64,000 nucleotides of DNA, from positions 434,001 to 498,000 of the forward strand of contig JAIXMP010000012.1 in the NCBI GenBank assembly GCA_025677815.1, read 5' to 3'. This document shows, in pieces, positions 36,274 through 50,023 of the stretch. The notes under the pieces are model-generated. The model did not search any database and was not told the origin of the DNA. It saw only the letters and a list, made by a program, of their open reading frames with translations. The stretch comes from Phascolomyces articulosus (Eukaryota > Mucoromycota > Mucoromycetes > Mucorales > Lichtheimiaceae). The position numbers were made by a program, and so were the translations under genes. The first letter of the stretch is position 1; each line of letters starts with the position of its first letter.

Positions 36274-37349
36274 TCAAGAGGTAGTATTAGATGATGATGA
36301 TGACGTTGAGGATGAGGATGAAAGGAACCATTTAAAATACTCATAAACACTCCAGCTGATAGCTGTACTTGGCATGTGAGTCAACACACGCGGCTTAAAT
36401 CCACGAAAGAAACCGGCCGAACCATGCCGTTCAGAAATCAATTTTGCTGCTTCCCAAAAACCAGAACAGTGTCGTATCCGTGGATCTGTTGCATTTCCTC
36501 TCGTTTGTAATAATGTTTTAATGACATCGAGTGGTGTTGTAATAGAAGACGCAACAACGCCAGCGAGCGCGCCAGCCAACATGTGAGATTTAGGATCATA
36601 CGTGTTACTAGGATTCAATAAACTACTTGCATAATCGTACATGGCAAATTGGATCGATTGAAAAGGCACTGACATGGATAAAGTGGTCGGAAGTGAAATA
36701 TAGAATGCTGTCCATCCTTCTGCTGCATAGATTTGTCTGGCACATTCACGGACACTGTGGTACGACGCCAGCTGCATTCTTTGTTTGATCACTAAAAAAA
36801 CAACAACAACAATAATAATATGTCAAATAAAAGACTTGTTTTGGATTGGATGGATCATGATGGATAGATAGATAGATCAGTGGTTTTTTTTTTACCATCA
36901 AAAGGTGTCATTAATGCATCATGCACAAACGTAGCACATGCTCCGGCCGCACCCGAAGCAACAAGATCGTGTTTAGAATTAGCGAATCGTGCTCGACAAT
37001 ATTCAAAGGTTGCGAAATGAAGTGCATGGGCAGGTCCTGCTCCCATAACAACAGAATAAACACCTCGCCATGTTTTCCTTAACGTGATGGCTGTTGGTTT
37101 ATGTAATACTTGAACCCGTGTCTAAACCACCCATTTAAATACATATGTAGGTTATAGAGAGAGTCGAGTTATTATATAATATAATCTTGTCAAAACAAAA
37201 ACTTTATTTTTTTTCAACAATACCTTATATGCATCAATGGGGTACATTAAACAATGTTCACCAATACCAGCAAATGCGCCAGCAATAGCATTTTGCGTCA
37301 TGGTCGCATTGGACCCAAGTGATTCATATTGATCCTCACCTATTTCCAT
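36274..37349 (-). CDS. Mitochondrial iron transporter, mitoferrin (Mrs3/Mrs4, SLC25A28/37)
   Basis: Three exons (37349-37224, 37121-36896, 36791-36274) give 289 residues. Three carrier repeats are seen with their signatures: YPIDAYKTRVQ, TPFDVIKQRMQ and TPLDVIKTLLQ. Mitoferrin-type residues surround them: NAIAGAFAGIGEHCLMYPID in the first repeat and GAGPAHALHFATFEYCRAR in the second. The protein imports ferrous iron across the inner mitochondrial membrane for haem and Fe-S synthesis. The C-terminus ends in a Ser/Thr run beyond the last helix. The start is set at the ATG before EIGEDQYESL, which matches the usual short N-terminus; an upstream in-frame ATG at 37412 is within a CT-rich leader. 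Confidence 0.9.
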
Positions 37350-37958
37350 TCGATAAGTTAGGAAAAAGAAGGTGTGTGTGTGAGAGAGAGAGAAAAAACA
37401 AGCCACGTACAATAATAACAGGACTTTAACGCAAAACCAGCTTTAATTTTTGGGTTCGGAAAATATAAACGGAGCGCGCACTTTTCATGGTTAGATTTAA
37501 TTTTTGTTTATTAGGTATATTCATCTACAATAATACTATCCTTTACAGCAACAAGCGACTATATTAATTTAACATCTCTTCAATCTAGTCAAGAACGACG
37601 ATAGATCGTCATAGAAATAATAATGGAACACATTTTTTTGGTATCTCAAAAGTATCATCAAGGCGCTATATTGTTTGAAAAGAGTGATCAGTGCAATAAA
37701 AAAAAAAGAGTCAGTGGTATAACATCATATACTGAATCCAAATGTTGATAGTTATATAGAACGACATATGTACAATTTATTCAATATTAGATTTTGTAAT
37801 AGTAATAAGTAGTAATAATAAAAGAGCAGTGTTGAGTGTGTGTGATTGATATGAGATGGGATATATAGAGTATATACATTGGATTGAAAGAACAACAAAA
37901 GAACAAACAAAAGAATAATAATAAAGCAAAAGAAGAATAAAAGAAATAAGAGGAGAAA
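37350..37958. other. Intergenic between mitoferrin and PPR gene
   Basis: Divergent in neither direction: both genes read leftward, so this holds the mitoferrin promoter and the PPR gene 3' end. No other feature was seen. Confidence 0.5.
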
Positions 37959-40900
37959 TTATTCAAAAATCAAAGCAGCAACAGAAGCAACCACTTTTTC
38001 AGGAAATTGACGACGCACCATACGATCCAAAATAGATTTAGCTTTGTTGATCATACTATTCTCCACATAAGCACGGACCATGGCTTCATAAGTGCTGGGT
38101 TCACGTACCACCACGCCCGCAGGACTGGATTTATCATCGGACATGCGTTCAAATAAAGCTTCAGCCTTGTTGACAAAACCCTTTTCACCATAACCACGTA
38201 ATAAAAGATTTTCTATATAAGGCGAACTGCTCTTGTTGATTTTGCGACACATTTGATCATACACCTTTTCAGCCTGATCCAAACGATCATTACGAATCAA
38301 AGTATCCAACATGGCTTGGTAGACCACCTCTTCATCCCCATGGTGACGGCCCTTGTTATTGGAGACTTGTTGAAATACCTTTTGAGCTGCTTCGACATTG
38401 TTTTGAATGGTGCCATAAGCATAAATCAAAGTAGCATAATGAGTAGGTTGAGGACGCATATGATCCTTGTCTTGCATTTCCTTGAGTAATTCATGAGCCT
38501 TGTCCATATCATAAGGAGCCATCATACAATATACTTCCATCAATAACTTGTAAGTATGAGCTGAAGGAGAAATATGACGACGGCGCATTTCTTGGAAATA
38601 ACTCAATGCTCGTTCTCGATTAGGTTGTTGACGCACATAGAATTGAATCATATTATTGAATGGACCAATACGAGGTTCTTGACGTTGCAATTGTAACATT
38701 TCATCAAACAAACGCACAGCATGAGCTTCAGATCCAGCACGAACACAAGCAGAAATCACGGCACCATAAGTAATTGCATTGGGAGTCAGCTTGAATAAAC
38801 GCTGCATTTCATCAAACAATCGAAGTGCAGGTTCCAATTTACGTGCCTTGGCCAATTTGGATATCACCACATTGTAGAAGAAGGTAGTGGGCTTGACATG
38901 ATGCCGTTTGGCTTCATCATAAATAATCAAAGCATCTGTGGCTTCATCAGTGGTGCTTGCACTTTGAGCGGTACCCAACAAGAGGCTGGCATAAGCATTA
39001 CCATCAGGATAGTGACCCATTTTCTTGATTTGATCATAATATTTCTTGGCTTCTTCCATGTTGCCTTGTTGAGCATAACCAATCAAGATACTGTTGGTAG
39101 CCATGTAAACAGCACGTTGAGCGCGTTGCGATTCGAAATGTTCTTGGAATGCTTGGATGCTTAACGAATACATGTTTTGTGCTTCATCCAAATGACCTTG
39201 TTTGCCCGCCAAAGCTATGGCATCACGCATAGGTTCAGGAGATGGAACAAGACTAGCCAAAACAATTTGATCACGTAAAATGGAAACAGCTTCACCAATG
39301 TCACCACGCACCACAGCACGCATCATATCCTTGGATAAAATATCAGCGGTGGATAAAGATGATTTTTGACCTTCTTCTTGATGAGTGTTGGTTGAAGAGG
39401 ATGAAGAGAGAGCAGTCATAGGTGTTGCGGCAGTAGTGGGAGAAAGTGCCATGGATAAAGAATGTGGATCAAAAGCAGCCTTCCATTCCGCAGCAGCTTT
39501 GGTATCACCAGCAACTTGAAGTCTTGAAAGAACACGTAACACAATATCCTGGGAAAGAACCAAGCCATTATCCGAGATACGCATGGTACTGACCAAATCC
39601 AACACGAATTCAGCAAATGGCAATTCATCCTCGGTCAAGACTAATGCAGCTTCATATAAAAGATGGAAATCTCTTGGACTGGAGACACAACCACGTTCCT
39701 TAGGATGTTGACGATAACTTTGAGTCAATGGACGCGCCAAACACACAGGAATGGATGGGGAAGAAGCAGATGAAATAGCGCGTACAACTGTAAAAATGGG
39801 ACCAAAACGACCATCCAAAGTACGAACAACACATTCCACAACATGAGTAGCTGCTTGTACCAATCGACCTGAAGCCTTTTGAAGAGAACGAGATGACATT
39901 GCTTCCATGACTTGTTGAAGTGCACCAATAGCTTCAGGGACTTGATTCTTGTGAACAAAAAAGTTGACAATACGTTCCGACAAGACAGCATCAGGTTCCA
40001 AACCAGCCATACGCATATCCTCAATGACTTCCAAAGCTTTATCCGATCGATCATGCTTGAGACACAACAAAGCATAGTTGGCCAAGTTACCGTAGGCTTT
40101 GCTCAAATCCGTCTTGATCAAGGCATTGTAAATATCTGTGGCTTGGGTAAAAGCATCGGGTTGTTGGCAATAAGCGGATAAGATAGGACCATAACTGCTC
40201 GAATCAGGTTGCACCGTCATAGTGGCCAACAATTGCTTGGCAAGATCCATCTCACCACGTGCACAATAATGACGAATGATGGCATTGTATGGAATCGTTG
40301 TTACCTTGACTTGATCATTGGGCATATCATGACGCACCACTTGCAATGCTTCTTGAACAAGACCACATTTCAAATAAGCATCCACAAGAGCACTGTAAAC
40401 GTGACAACAAGGTTGGTTGGTTGTATCCTTTGTAAATTCAATAAAATAATGATGTGCGGATTCGATATCGCCACTACGACCAAACAAGTTGACGAGTGCC
40501 GCAAAAGTGATATTGGTCTTGGGCATATTACTGCGCGTCATGTAGTCATAGACACGAAGGGCACTTGCTTTATCACCATGATGGGAAAAGACGCGAAGTA
40601 ATTGATTAAATACATCCACTTGAAGTTCCTCGACACAATTTTCCTTGATGGCTGTATTGAATAATCCAAGTGCTTTGTCTGCATTCCCTTCCAATTGCAA
40701 AGAGCTAATGTCGTTGTGATGATGTTGGTCATTGCCTGCACGATCAGACTGGCGACGAAGCATAGCGACTGTCTTTTGTACTTCAATATCACGTTTACAC
40801 AAGGCACGAATAAGAATAGAATAAGTATTGCCTGAAGCTTGGATTGTTTCGGACTTGACCATTTCTTCATAAACTATAAAGATGTTTTTATATAAAAGAT

Positions 40901-41560
40901 AAGCAATTTTTTTTTCTTCTTTTGATAATATTAAAGAAAAATAGTGAATTTTTTTTTACCTTGAAGCATTTGTGTTAAAGGGGATCCTTCACGACGTAAA
41001 CACGCGTGAGATTCAAGAACAATAGTATAAGCTTGTTCTGAAAGTGTATAACCTTGTCGTTTAATAGAAGCAAATTCAGCCATCACAGCTTTTAAGTTGC
41101 CTTCACGCTTTGCAGCAAGTAACCGTTCTTCTGCTACACGTGTTTCATCTGAACAAGTAAGTTGTTGTGGTGCTGTAAGTGGAGATGGAGGTGGTGTTGG
41201 AAGTAATACTACTTCCATAGGATGATGAGGTTCGTCATCCTCTTTATTATCGATGGTATGATGAGCGCGAGCAGAAGAAGCCTTGGTTAACAAATCGTTC
41301 TTGTCCCAGTTTTGTTCAGGCTCTTGTTGCTGTTGCTTTTGATGTTTTGTTGGAATATTGGATGAAGAGGAGGAGGATGAAGAAGATGAGGATATACGAC
41401 GTTTGTTATTTTGATTGTGACGATTTCGACGTTGTCGACGAGTATTATATTTAGATGATGAGGATGATGAAGAAGTAGTAGATGATGATGATAATGAAGT
41501 AGAAGATGAAAAAGATGATGACATTGTGTTATTATAACTGGAACAAGAGATAGAATGCAT
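37959..41560 (-). CDS. Large pentatricopeptide repeat (PPR) protein
   Basis: Two exons (41560-40960 and 40873-37959) give 1,171 residues. The first about 110 residues are low-complexity Ser, then Arg/Asn-rich, then Gln-rich. From about residue 150 there are tandem 35-residue PPR motifs; clear ones include NTYSILIRALCKR, TFAALVNLFGRSGDIESA, HVYSALVDAYLKCGLVQEA, ITYGAVISACVRAGSEAHAVRLFDEM and HTYKLLMEVYCM. P-type PPR proteins bind organellar RNA and support its processing, stability or translation. A clear mitochondrial presequence is not visible, though the Ser/Arg-rich start could serve. A middle part (about 480-650) has weaker repeats. The individual RNA target cannot be told. The long upstream region 41.6-45.2 kb carries a cluster of GATA-type sites. 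Confidence 0.92.
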
Positions 41561-42428
41561 ATTAAAAGAAAATGAAGATGAAGATGAAGATGATGATATG
41601 AAAACAATAAAAAGAAGTGATAATAATAAAAGAAAAAGAAAAAAGAAAGTAAAACGTTTCTTCTTTTTATAGGATTGGGGTCCCAGAATTGGATTTATTA
41701 TTTTTTTTATCTGATGGTGAATGGGTAGTGTTCGTTGCTGGAAGTGGCAGTTTATACAGTAATTATTCTATGCTTGGTTTTTTTTATTATACAGTGATTT
41801 TGGGTTTGGGGGACAGATTAAGTCTATAAATCAAATGAGCCAATCAAAAGAAAGACCATCCATATCTGATCAATGTTGTAAAATAACGTAATCCCCCAAC
41901 TTCGGAATGTCTCCCAGTTTAAACCTTTATCAGATTTGTATATAAAATGTTCCTCCTCTCCACACTTATATTTCATCCCTCCCCCAAATTCGTGTTCTTG
42001 CGTAACAAAATAAAAAATAGTGTTGTATAAAAAAAATATCTATCAATCAGCTGATAACAAATCCGTCTCTTTTTTTTTACAAGTTTTTATCTGATTTCCA
42101 CTCAACCTGATCCTTTTGAATACGATTGCTACGTTACTATTAAACATTATTATATAAATATAATGGAGATAATTGTTGTTTGCATAGATTAGTATTATGC
42201 ATTATTATTATTAAGTATTTTCATTATATAATAAGAATCATTATCGTCGTGTTTAAAAAAAAAGAAATAACAACATCTGATAATAAATAAAAAAAAAAAA
42301 AAATTCGTTGCTTTATGCTTGATTGTTATATTGTTTATTGTTAAACAGCCATCAACATCTCGTCATCACTATCATCATCCCCGCACACATAATTTAACAA
42401 ACGTACATCGATTGTTCACCATCATCTC

Positions 42429-43185
42429 CTAAGTACCCTCTTCTTCATCAATAGCAATCTCCCATCCTCCAATCCCCCAATCTTCGCACACCCCCCTTTC
42501 CCGATAGTTCCGGTTTGCGCTAACAAGGTCTGTTCGCCAAAATATATCATCATCCAATTCCTCTCCGCCTGCTGATGATAAGAAAAGGAGGTTTGTTAAA
42601 TTCAGTAATTGTTTCATGCAGACTCTTTTTTTTTTGTTGATCACGAACATGAAAGAGCATTTGATTATAAACTTCACAGGGTAACTTTAGTATAAGTAAT
42701 ATCCTCACGCGTGGCAATAATAATAATAAGGTCATCATCTATAGTTATTGACTCCTCAAACGTATCATCATCCACTTTTTCATTATTTAATAGTTATAAA
42801 TATAAACAACGCATCTCGAAACTTTTATGATGGTCAATAGTAATAGAACAAATCCATTTCTTTAATTATAATTATTATATGCAGATAAAACCATGTGAGA
42901 ATGCTTCATCTGAGCTAATAAATTATTAGATAAATTCACGTCAATTTTTTTTTTATCAGATCGCTCCAAAATTACTTTTTGACATGGATTCAATGGGGTT
43001 ACACTGAGACTCATCAGCTCAAGATCTGATAATAAAAATTCTCGGTATTTTTTTATTTTATAATTCTCGACCAAAAAAAAAAAAACTAACTTACTTATCA
43101 GACATAATTCACACATCTGCTGATGATCTATTAAATAAGAATTGTGCTTCACCTCTCTATACAAACATTGAGCATTTAGTAACAT
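42429..43185 (-). CDS. Uncertain multi-exon gene within the GATA-site region
   Basis: Minus-strand pieces join partly. Exon A (from ATG 43185) reads MLLNAQCLYREVKHNSYLID and ends at GTAAGT. After an AG near 43028 exon B reads LELMSLSVTPLNPCQKVILERSD and runs to about 42890. A later piece reads DDTFEESITIDDDLIIIIATRED to a GTGAAG donor at about 42677. The last exon (42571-42429) reads GGEELDDDIFWRTDLVSANRN and GWEIAIDEEEG before a stop. The last two join in phase; I could not find an in-phase junction between the second and third. The last exon is rich in Trp and acidic residues and looks coding. Family unknown; it may be decayed. Confidence 0.3.
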
Positions 43186-44374
43186 ACTATTATTGTTGTT
43201 GTTGTTGTTGCTTCGACATATTGTATCAAAACACGTAATTATTTATTCCAAATGAACATAGATATCACACTATTGTTGTTACACGATCGACAACAACAAC
43301 TTTAATCATAAAACCCTACCGGGAATTAACAGCGTCGTCATGATGATGATGTTGCTATGTAGTAAATAATTGACGTAAAAAAAAGACAATTATATGTTAG
43401 CAAATTATCAGATCCACTTATTAGAATAATCAGACAGACGCATCAGTGAAAACCCCCTTGTCCCTGCAGTAAGTAGTAGTGTGTGAGAAGATCTGATAAA
43501 TCGATAGGTATTCACTGATCAAAGATCAGTTAATAATAACTTATTATAGCACACCATTTTTTAACCACGAGGTTTTATTTTTCTATTATTCAATTCCTCC
43601 CCACGCTAAAAAGAAGTATATCGAATTTTATCTAGAAAAAACAACATTTGCTGTTTAATCCCTCGGTTTTTTTTTGGGGGTTGATAAGTATCTTGGATTT
43701 GATCGATGAACCGCAACTGTTTCGGATATTGTTGAGGAATTCATTCTCCACTAATAATAATAATAATAACGCCCAGACCATGTTGTTGATATACCAACAA
43801 GAAAAAAAAACAGAATACACAATTATTTCCTTTTTCATTTTTTTTTTGTTTCTGCATGATTTAATCATTATTCCAATAAATTTTTGTTCCAAGAATATGG
43901 GTAACAGCAGTGAGGGAGATAGATGTGATATTACATCTTGATTGCCCTCCGACAAACTTTTTTTTTTCACAAAGAAGCGACTATACTACTACCTATTCCT
44001 TTTATCACTTATCATTTTATTTCATTCCATATAAAAATAATTGTTTATTCAAATGTTTTCACACACACACCAAAAAAAAAGATGGCCGAGATAACAAAAC
44101 CACGATCTACATTTAAATCGGATGAATATTGAAGCCTATCTATTATTTATATCTTTTATTTATTTCAAAAATGGTATACGGTAACCATGAATATTATGAA
44201 TTCTGTATTGGTTTCTATTATTGAGTGATATAGAGTGACCATCTTCTTTTTTTAGATTATCATTTGGGATGAATTTATTTTTATAATGTTGCAAGTATTC
44301 TTTATTATTTATATAAAGGAACAATCAAAAATAATATGTGCTTTGTATATATGTAATAGACGGAAGAAAATACG

Positions 44375-44527
44375 ATGAATGAAAAAAAATCATATGGTAT
44401 GGATAAAGATAACGGATACGTTTTATTACTTGACGGAACGGGTCATCTTCTTTTACACAATAATATTGGCCGATCCGATAAAATTGGAGTTCATAATCTG
44501 ATCAGATTATTCTTTTTCATTACCTAA
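44375..44527 (+). CDS. Small ORF, doubtful
   Basis: A 50-codon ATG frame with YGMDKDNGYVLLLDGTGHLLLHNN, less AT-biased than its surroundings. It is preceded by a TAG acceptor-like site at 44359. It could be an exon of an undetected gene or chance. No family. Confidence 0.15.
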   Translation: MNEKKSYGMDKDNGYVLLLDGTGHLLLHNNIGRSDKIGVHNLIRLFFFIT

Positions 44528-45236
44528 TCGAGATCTAACCCTGTTTTGACTTCTTTCTTTTTATCATAGTAAAATATCCTTCTTAATAATATGAAAAAAA
44601 TAATAAAAAAACTCTTTAAACACAACCACACGACTATATTCGAATATAGAATAAGTTATAGGAGTAGGCTACTTTTTTACGCACACACGACGACAAGGAG
44701 AGTAGTAATAATATTTCGTGTCTCTCCAAGTCCTCCAAGTCAATGTTTAATAATAAAATTTTACTTTGAACATAATATTATTCAAAATATGTGTAAAATC
44801 GAATTAACATAGAAATATTGTATTATTAACAAATAGCATCCTCTTATTATTATATAATAATATTGCGACATGATGTATATTAAACACCACCTTATTTACA
44901 TCATCCTCCGTCTATGTCAGCATTCATTCATCAATCTACATTGTAGTATTATTCATCGGCTATTTATTATATTTTCTAATTCATAATCGGTATAAAATAG
45001 ATAAAAATAAAATTGTGTATGCATCATGTACCTTATATACTTATGCACACGGTTTGGGTGCTTAAATCCCAATAAAAATGTGGTCAGTGATTTACAGTGA
45101 TGGATTTCCTGTCTTTGAGCCAATATTATAGGGAAAATTTTTTTGTATCTCCTATTTTTAAATCACATAAAAAAATAGCTTGTCAACTTTTTTTTTTTGG
45201 TGGTGTTATATATCCTCTTCAAACGGCATAAAAAAA

Positions 45237-46534
<1,298 letters not shown>

Positions 46535-46723
46535 TCACAAATATAATTGTACATACATAGTTTTTTTTTCTTTTTGGCTGGAGAATATGCAATTTTTGAA
46601 AAAGGGGATAAAAGTAATATGCGTGTGTTTTTTGCTATGTGTCAGTAATAATCCTTTGGATTATTTCAAAGAAAATGGTTATTTTTGCGCAAAAGAGAGG
46701 GGAGGAGAAAGAAGTTCTTCAAA

Positions 46724-48041
46724 CTAAACTTTGGAAAGTGCCATAGCACTGAAATCATAAGAGGTTGGATCTCGTTCGATATATTGAGACAACACTTTTG
46801 AAGTAGACTATATATTATAAAAGACAAATGATTCAATGATGAGTTGTTGAGTAGGAAGCAAAGTGGAAAAAGCGATCAACAAAGTATGCTGTATATAAGA
46901 ATTTAGTTACCGTCAAGAGACTTTCACATAGACCATGATCGATGGGAAAAGCTTTTGATCCATCCAATTCATAGAGATGCCCATCCACTTTTGTGAAACA
47001 TACAAAGTAGTGTCGATCGCGATCGTCTGTGCGTGGCTTATTTATGTAATATATAAAGCATTAGATGATTCTATGTCGAACAGACCAACTCTTTCCCTTT
47101 CTTTTTTTTTTTTTTTTTGTTTTTGACAATCTGTTCAAATGATAGATACCTCTGTTTGACCAGACATGGCTGCATTTTTATGAACGGTTGCCAATTGTTC
47201 ACAGTTTTCCAATAATTCAGCACGTTCGGGAATGGTCATCTTTTCAGCTTTTGTTACAATATCCTTGAACAAACCAGGACCTGTAAATTGAATATATTCA
47301 TGTTAGTTATTGGACGATGGATGAGGAAAAAGAAGTGATATGTTCAGTAGTACAGTGGATGTGTCTTTTTACCCAAGATTTCCTTGTTGTTAGCAAGTGT
47401 ATGGATTAATGCCATCATACCACAAGCATGACCAATGGTTTGTTTAAAATAAATGACCTTGTCACTGATATTTTGACCTTGGCTTGTCAATTTTTCCTTT
47501 TCATCTTGTCTGAATTGCTTTGCAATATCAGTCACTGGATATAAGAAAATGATGGCACAGGCTTGCACAGGGATCAAGGAGAGTGTGTCAGGATCGAACC
47601 CTTTTTATAATATAGAGAATGTCAGTGTAAAGAACAATCCATTTCTCTTTTTCATGGACTAGCTAGAATGATATAATATGTACCGTAAATATCATGAAAC
47701 TTCCATTCTTGATTAACACCATTTTCATGGATCATCTATTATTTATACAATAACAAAATACCCCTTTTACAAAAGTTTCTATCGTGTTGATGTCTTTTTT
47801 TTTTCTACAAAAAAAAAACCAACCTTATTCCACACCTAAAAGTCATGTATCCATATTTCAAGAAGAAGCAGAAGAAAAATGTCAACTTTTATTACTGCGC
47901 TTTTTTTTTGGGAGAGTCATTCAAAAAGTGAATAATAAAATAAAAACATAATTTTTAACTTACATCAGGATTGCCTTCAAGTCGGATCCACATTTGCTTT
48001 GGTTTTGTTTCCAATGCTGATTCGGTTGTTGCAGTTTCCAT
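46724..48041 (-). CDS. Ubiquitin carboxyl-terminal hydrolase, UCH-L1/L3/Yuh1 family (copy 1)
   Basis: Seven exons (48041-47964, 47835-47824, 47735-47684, 47600-47373, 47280-47150, 47036-46911, 46807-46724) give 236 residues. Seen: RLEGNPD, GFDPDTLSLIPVQACAIIFLYP, the catalytic FKQTIGHACGMMALIH (oxyanion Gln, nucleophile Cys), the catalytic His in DRHYFVCF and the Asp in HLYELDGSKAFP. The family removes small adducts from the ubiquitin or Nedd8 C-terminus. Exon 2 is a 12-base microexon encoding VWNK and is kept in the tandem copy. The usual NxCG is HxCG here. The start ATG is followed by METATTESALETKP. It converges on TRM8. Confidence 0.95.
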
Positions 48042-48812
48042 TATTAGTTTATTGTTCGTGAGAGATATATAAAAAAAAAGAAAATAAATGTGAAGAGAGT
48101 TACGCATTACGTGCGCCATGCATTTGGATTTTAGAGGCGCGGGTTCCCTGTTTAGGATATTTCCCCTATGCTACACTAATACTCCTTCCCTTTTGAGTAA
48201 AATATTTATGTATAAATTATAATCAATAGACAGAAAAAAAAAGATATATTATAACGTGATAGTTAAAAGAATCCCATATACAAAATTTAAATAGAAAAAG
48301 TAATATAGGAAGATAATATAGAATGATTTAAATTGGGCTTCAAAAAACTCTCCCTTTGGAGATGCATAAAACACATCAAGAACTTTTAACATGTTTCTTC
48401 TTGTTCTTTTTCATTTTCGAAGAGGAAAGGTGCGGGTCATTTGTTGTGGTTGATATTGTTAATTTATTATTATTGGCAACTTGTGGATCCTCTGGCTAAT
48501 TGGTTGTTGCGATTATGTTGGTCGTGGTAATCCCATTTCCTTGTTGTTATTGTACTTGTTCCATGGAATAAATATCACTCACAGGAGCAGCACCCACTCT
48601 AATATTTGGAATCCCCCTCCTCTCTTCTTCCTTCCCTTGTTTATTTTTCCTTTGTTGTTTATGATTGCATAGAAAAGGTGATCATTATTGGATGGAGAGC
48701 AAAATATTTTACTATTTGATATATAATAATGAAAAGACGAATAGGATATATTTATAGGGAAAACATGCTTAATATAATGCTTCATTCCTAATACTACTTT
48801 TTACATAATATT
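48042..48812. other. Spacer between tandem UCH genes
   Basis: Promoter side of copy 1 and 3' side of copy 2. A 63-codon frame at 48481-48672 has no recognisable content and overlaps nothing conserved. Confidence 0.5.
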
Positions 48813-50023
48813 TTAACCCAGTCTTGATAATGCCATAGCACTGAAGTTCTTTTCATTTGGATCACGCTCCATGATTTGACGAATGACTCGGGCAGTATCC
48901 TGCATTATTTTAAAATCAATGTTAATTACTTCTGCTACTGTCTATTATACCCTATGTTTGTATGTATATGTGCTGTGTAATCCTCATTATTATATACCTT
49001 GACCAAATCTGTACATAGACCATGATTAATAGGAAATGGTTTATCCCCATCCAATTCATAAAGATGATCATCAGTATCAGTAAAACAAACATAATGGACG
49101 TCAACCTCTGCTTCTGGTGCTGGTGCCTACATATAAAGTATAATTAAAATATTTGAATACTTGATTCTCTCTTGTTCTTTCTTTCCTCCTCTTTATCTAT
49201 ATCACAACTGCAACAACATATATACATTTGTTTGACCATCCTTGCCGGCAATTTCGTGAACATATGCTAATCGTTTGTTATTTTCCAATAATTTTATACG
49301 TTGATCCACTGTCATACCATCAGCCTGCTCAACAATTTCACGGAACACTCCCGGACCTATTACGTAAGCAAATGTTTTTTTTTTTTTTGCAATGCGCAGC
49401 GCGGGAACATTTATAAATAAATCATCATCATAGGAAGGGGATGTATCTTTTGTTACTCATCTTCCTCTCTCTATTCGAATTTAAATGATGTTAGACAGCG
49501 GAACTTACCAGTCAAAAGTGCTCTGTTATTGGCTAAGAGATGAATAAGAGCCATCATCCCGCATGCATTATAAATGGTTTGTTTAAAATGCATGACATTA
49601 GGACCGAGGAATTGACCTTCTTTTAAAATTCTTTGTTCTTCTTGTTTCCTAAATTTCAAATCCGTTTCTGTCATAGTTGGATAGACAAAGATGATGGCGG
49701 ATACAGGTTGAGGAATTAAACCAAGTGATTCTGGATCGAAACCATAAATATCGTTAAATGCCCATGTTTTATCCACACCATTTTCATGGATGAGCTGAAA
49801 AAAAAATCTGTCCTGTTAATCCTAATAATATGAAAGGGAAGTCGACAAATATCGTACAACAGACCTTATTCCAAACCTATATATAAATATGATTGTTTTT
49901 ATGTTGGGTGAATAAAAGCATGGTTTTATAATAAAGTATAGGAAGAAGATAATTTACATCAGGATTTAATTCAAGTGGAATCCAACTGATTCTTTCTTTC
50001 ACAGGTGCAGCTTTATCTTCCAT
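48813..50023 (-). CDS. Ubiquitin carboxyl-terminal hydrolase, UCH-L1/L3/Yuh1 family (copy 2)
   Basis: Six exons (50023-49958, 49876-49865, 49794-49509, 49356-49226, 49126-48998, 48899-48813) give 236 residues, the same length as copy 1. Seen: IPLELNPD, GFDPESLGLIPQPVSAIIFVYP, catalytic FKQTIYNACGMMALIH (canonical NACG), His in DVHYVCF, Asp in HLYELDGDKPFP. It keeps the 12-base microexon VWNK but lacks the copy 1 intron after DIYG. The two genes lie head to tail on the same strand, clearly a tandem duplication that has diverged well; both keep Gln, Cys, His and Asp and should be active. Confidence 0.95.

Larger units (their letters stand above)
41561..45236. promoter_or_regulatory. 3.7-kb intergenic region with clustered ATCTGATAA sites
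   Basis: ATCTGATAA or its complement is perfect at 41927-41935, 42275-42283, 42953-42961, 43024-43032, 43405-43413 and 43491-43499. The shorter core ATCTGAT/ATCAGAT also occurs at 41709, 41864, 42089 and as a palindrome at 44496-44507. ATCWGATAA is the published site of iron-responsive fungal GATA repressors (SreA/SRE/Fep1/Urbs1 type), and the inner TGATAA is a general GATA site. The flanking genes are the PPR gene (reading left) and TRM8 (reading right). A candidate gene is listed separately at 42429-43185. Which gene the sites serve is unknown. Confidence 0.45.

Noticed and set aside
38253..40601. Several plus-strand frames of 78-130 codons.
   Set aside because: They lie antisense to the PPR gene, whose repeats explain the open frames.
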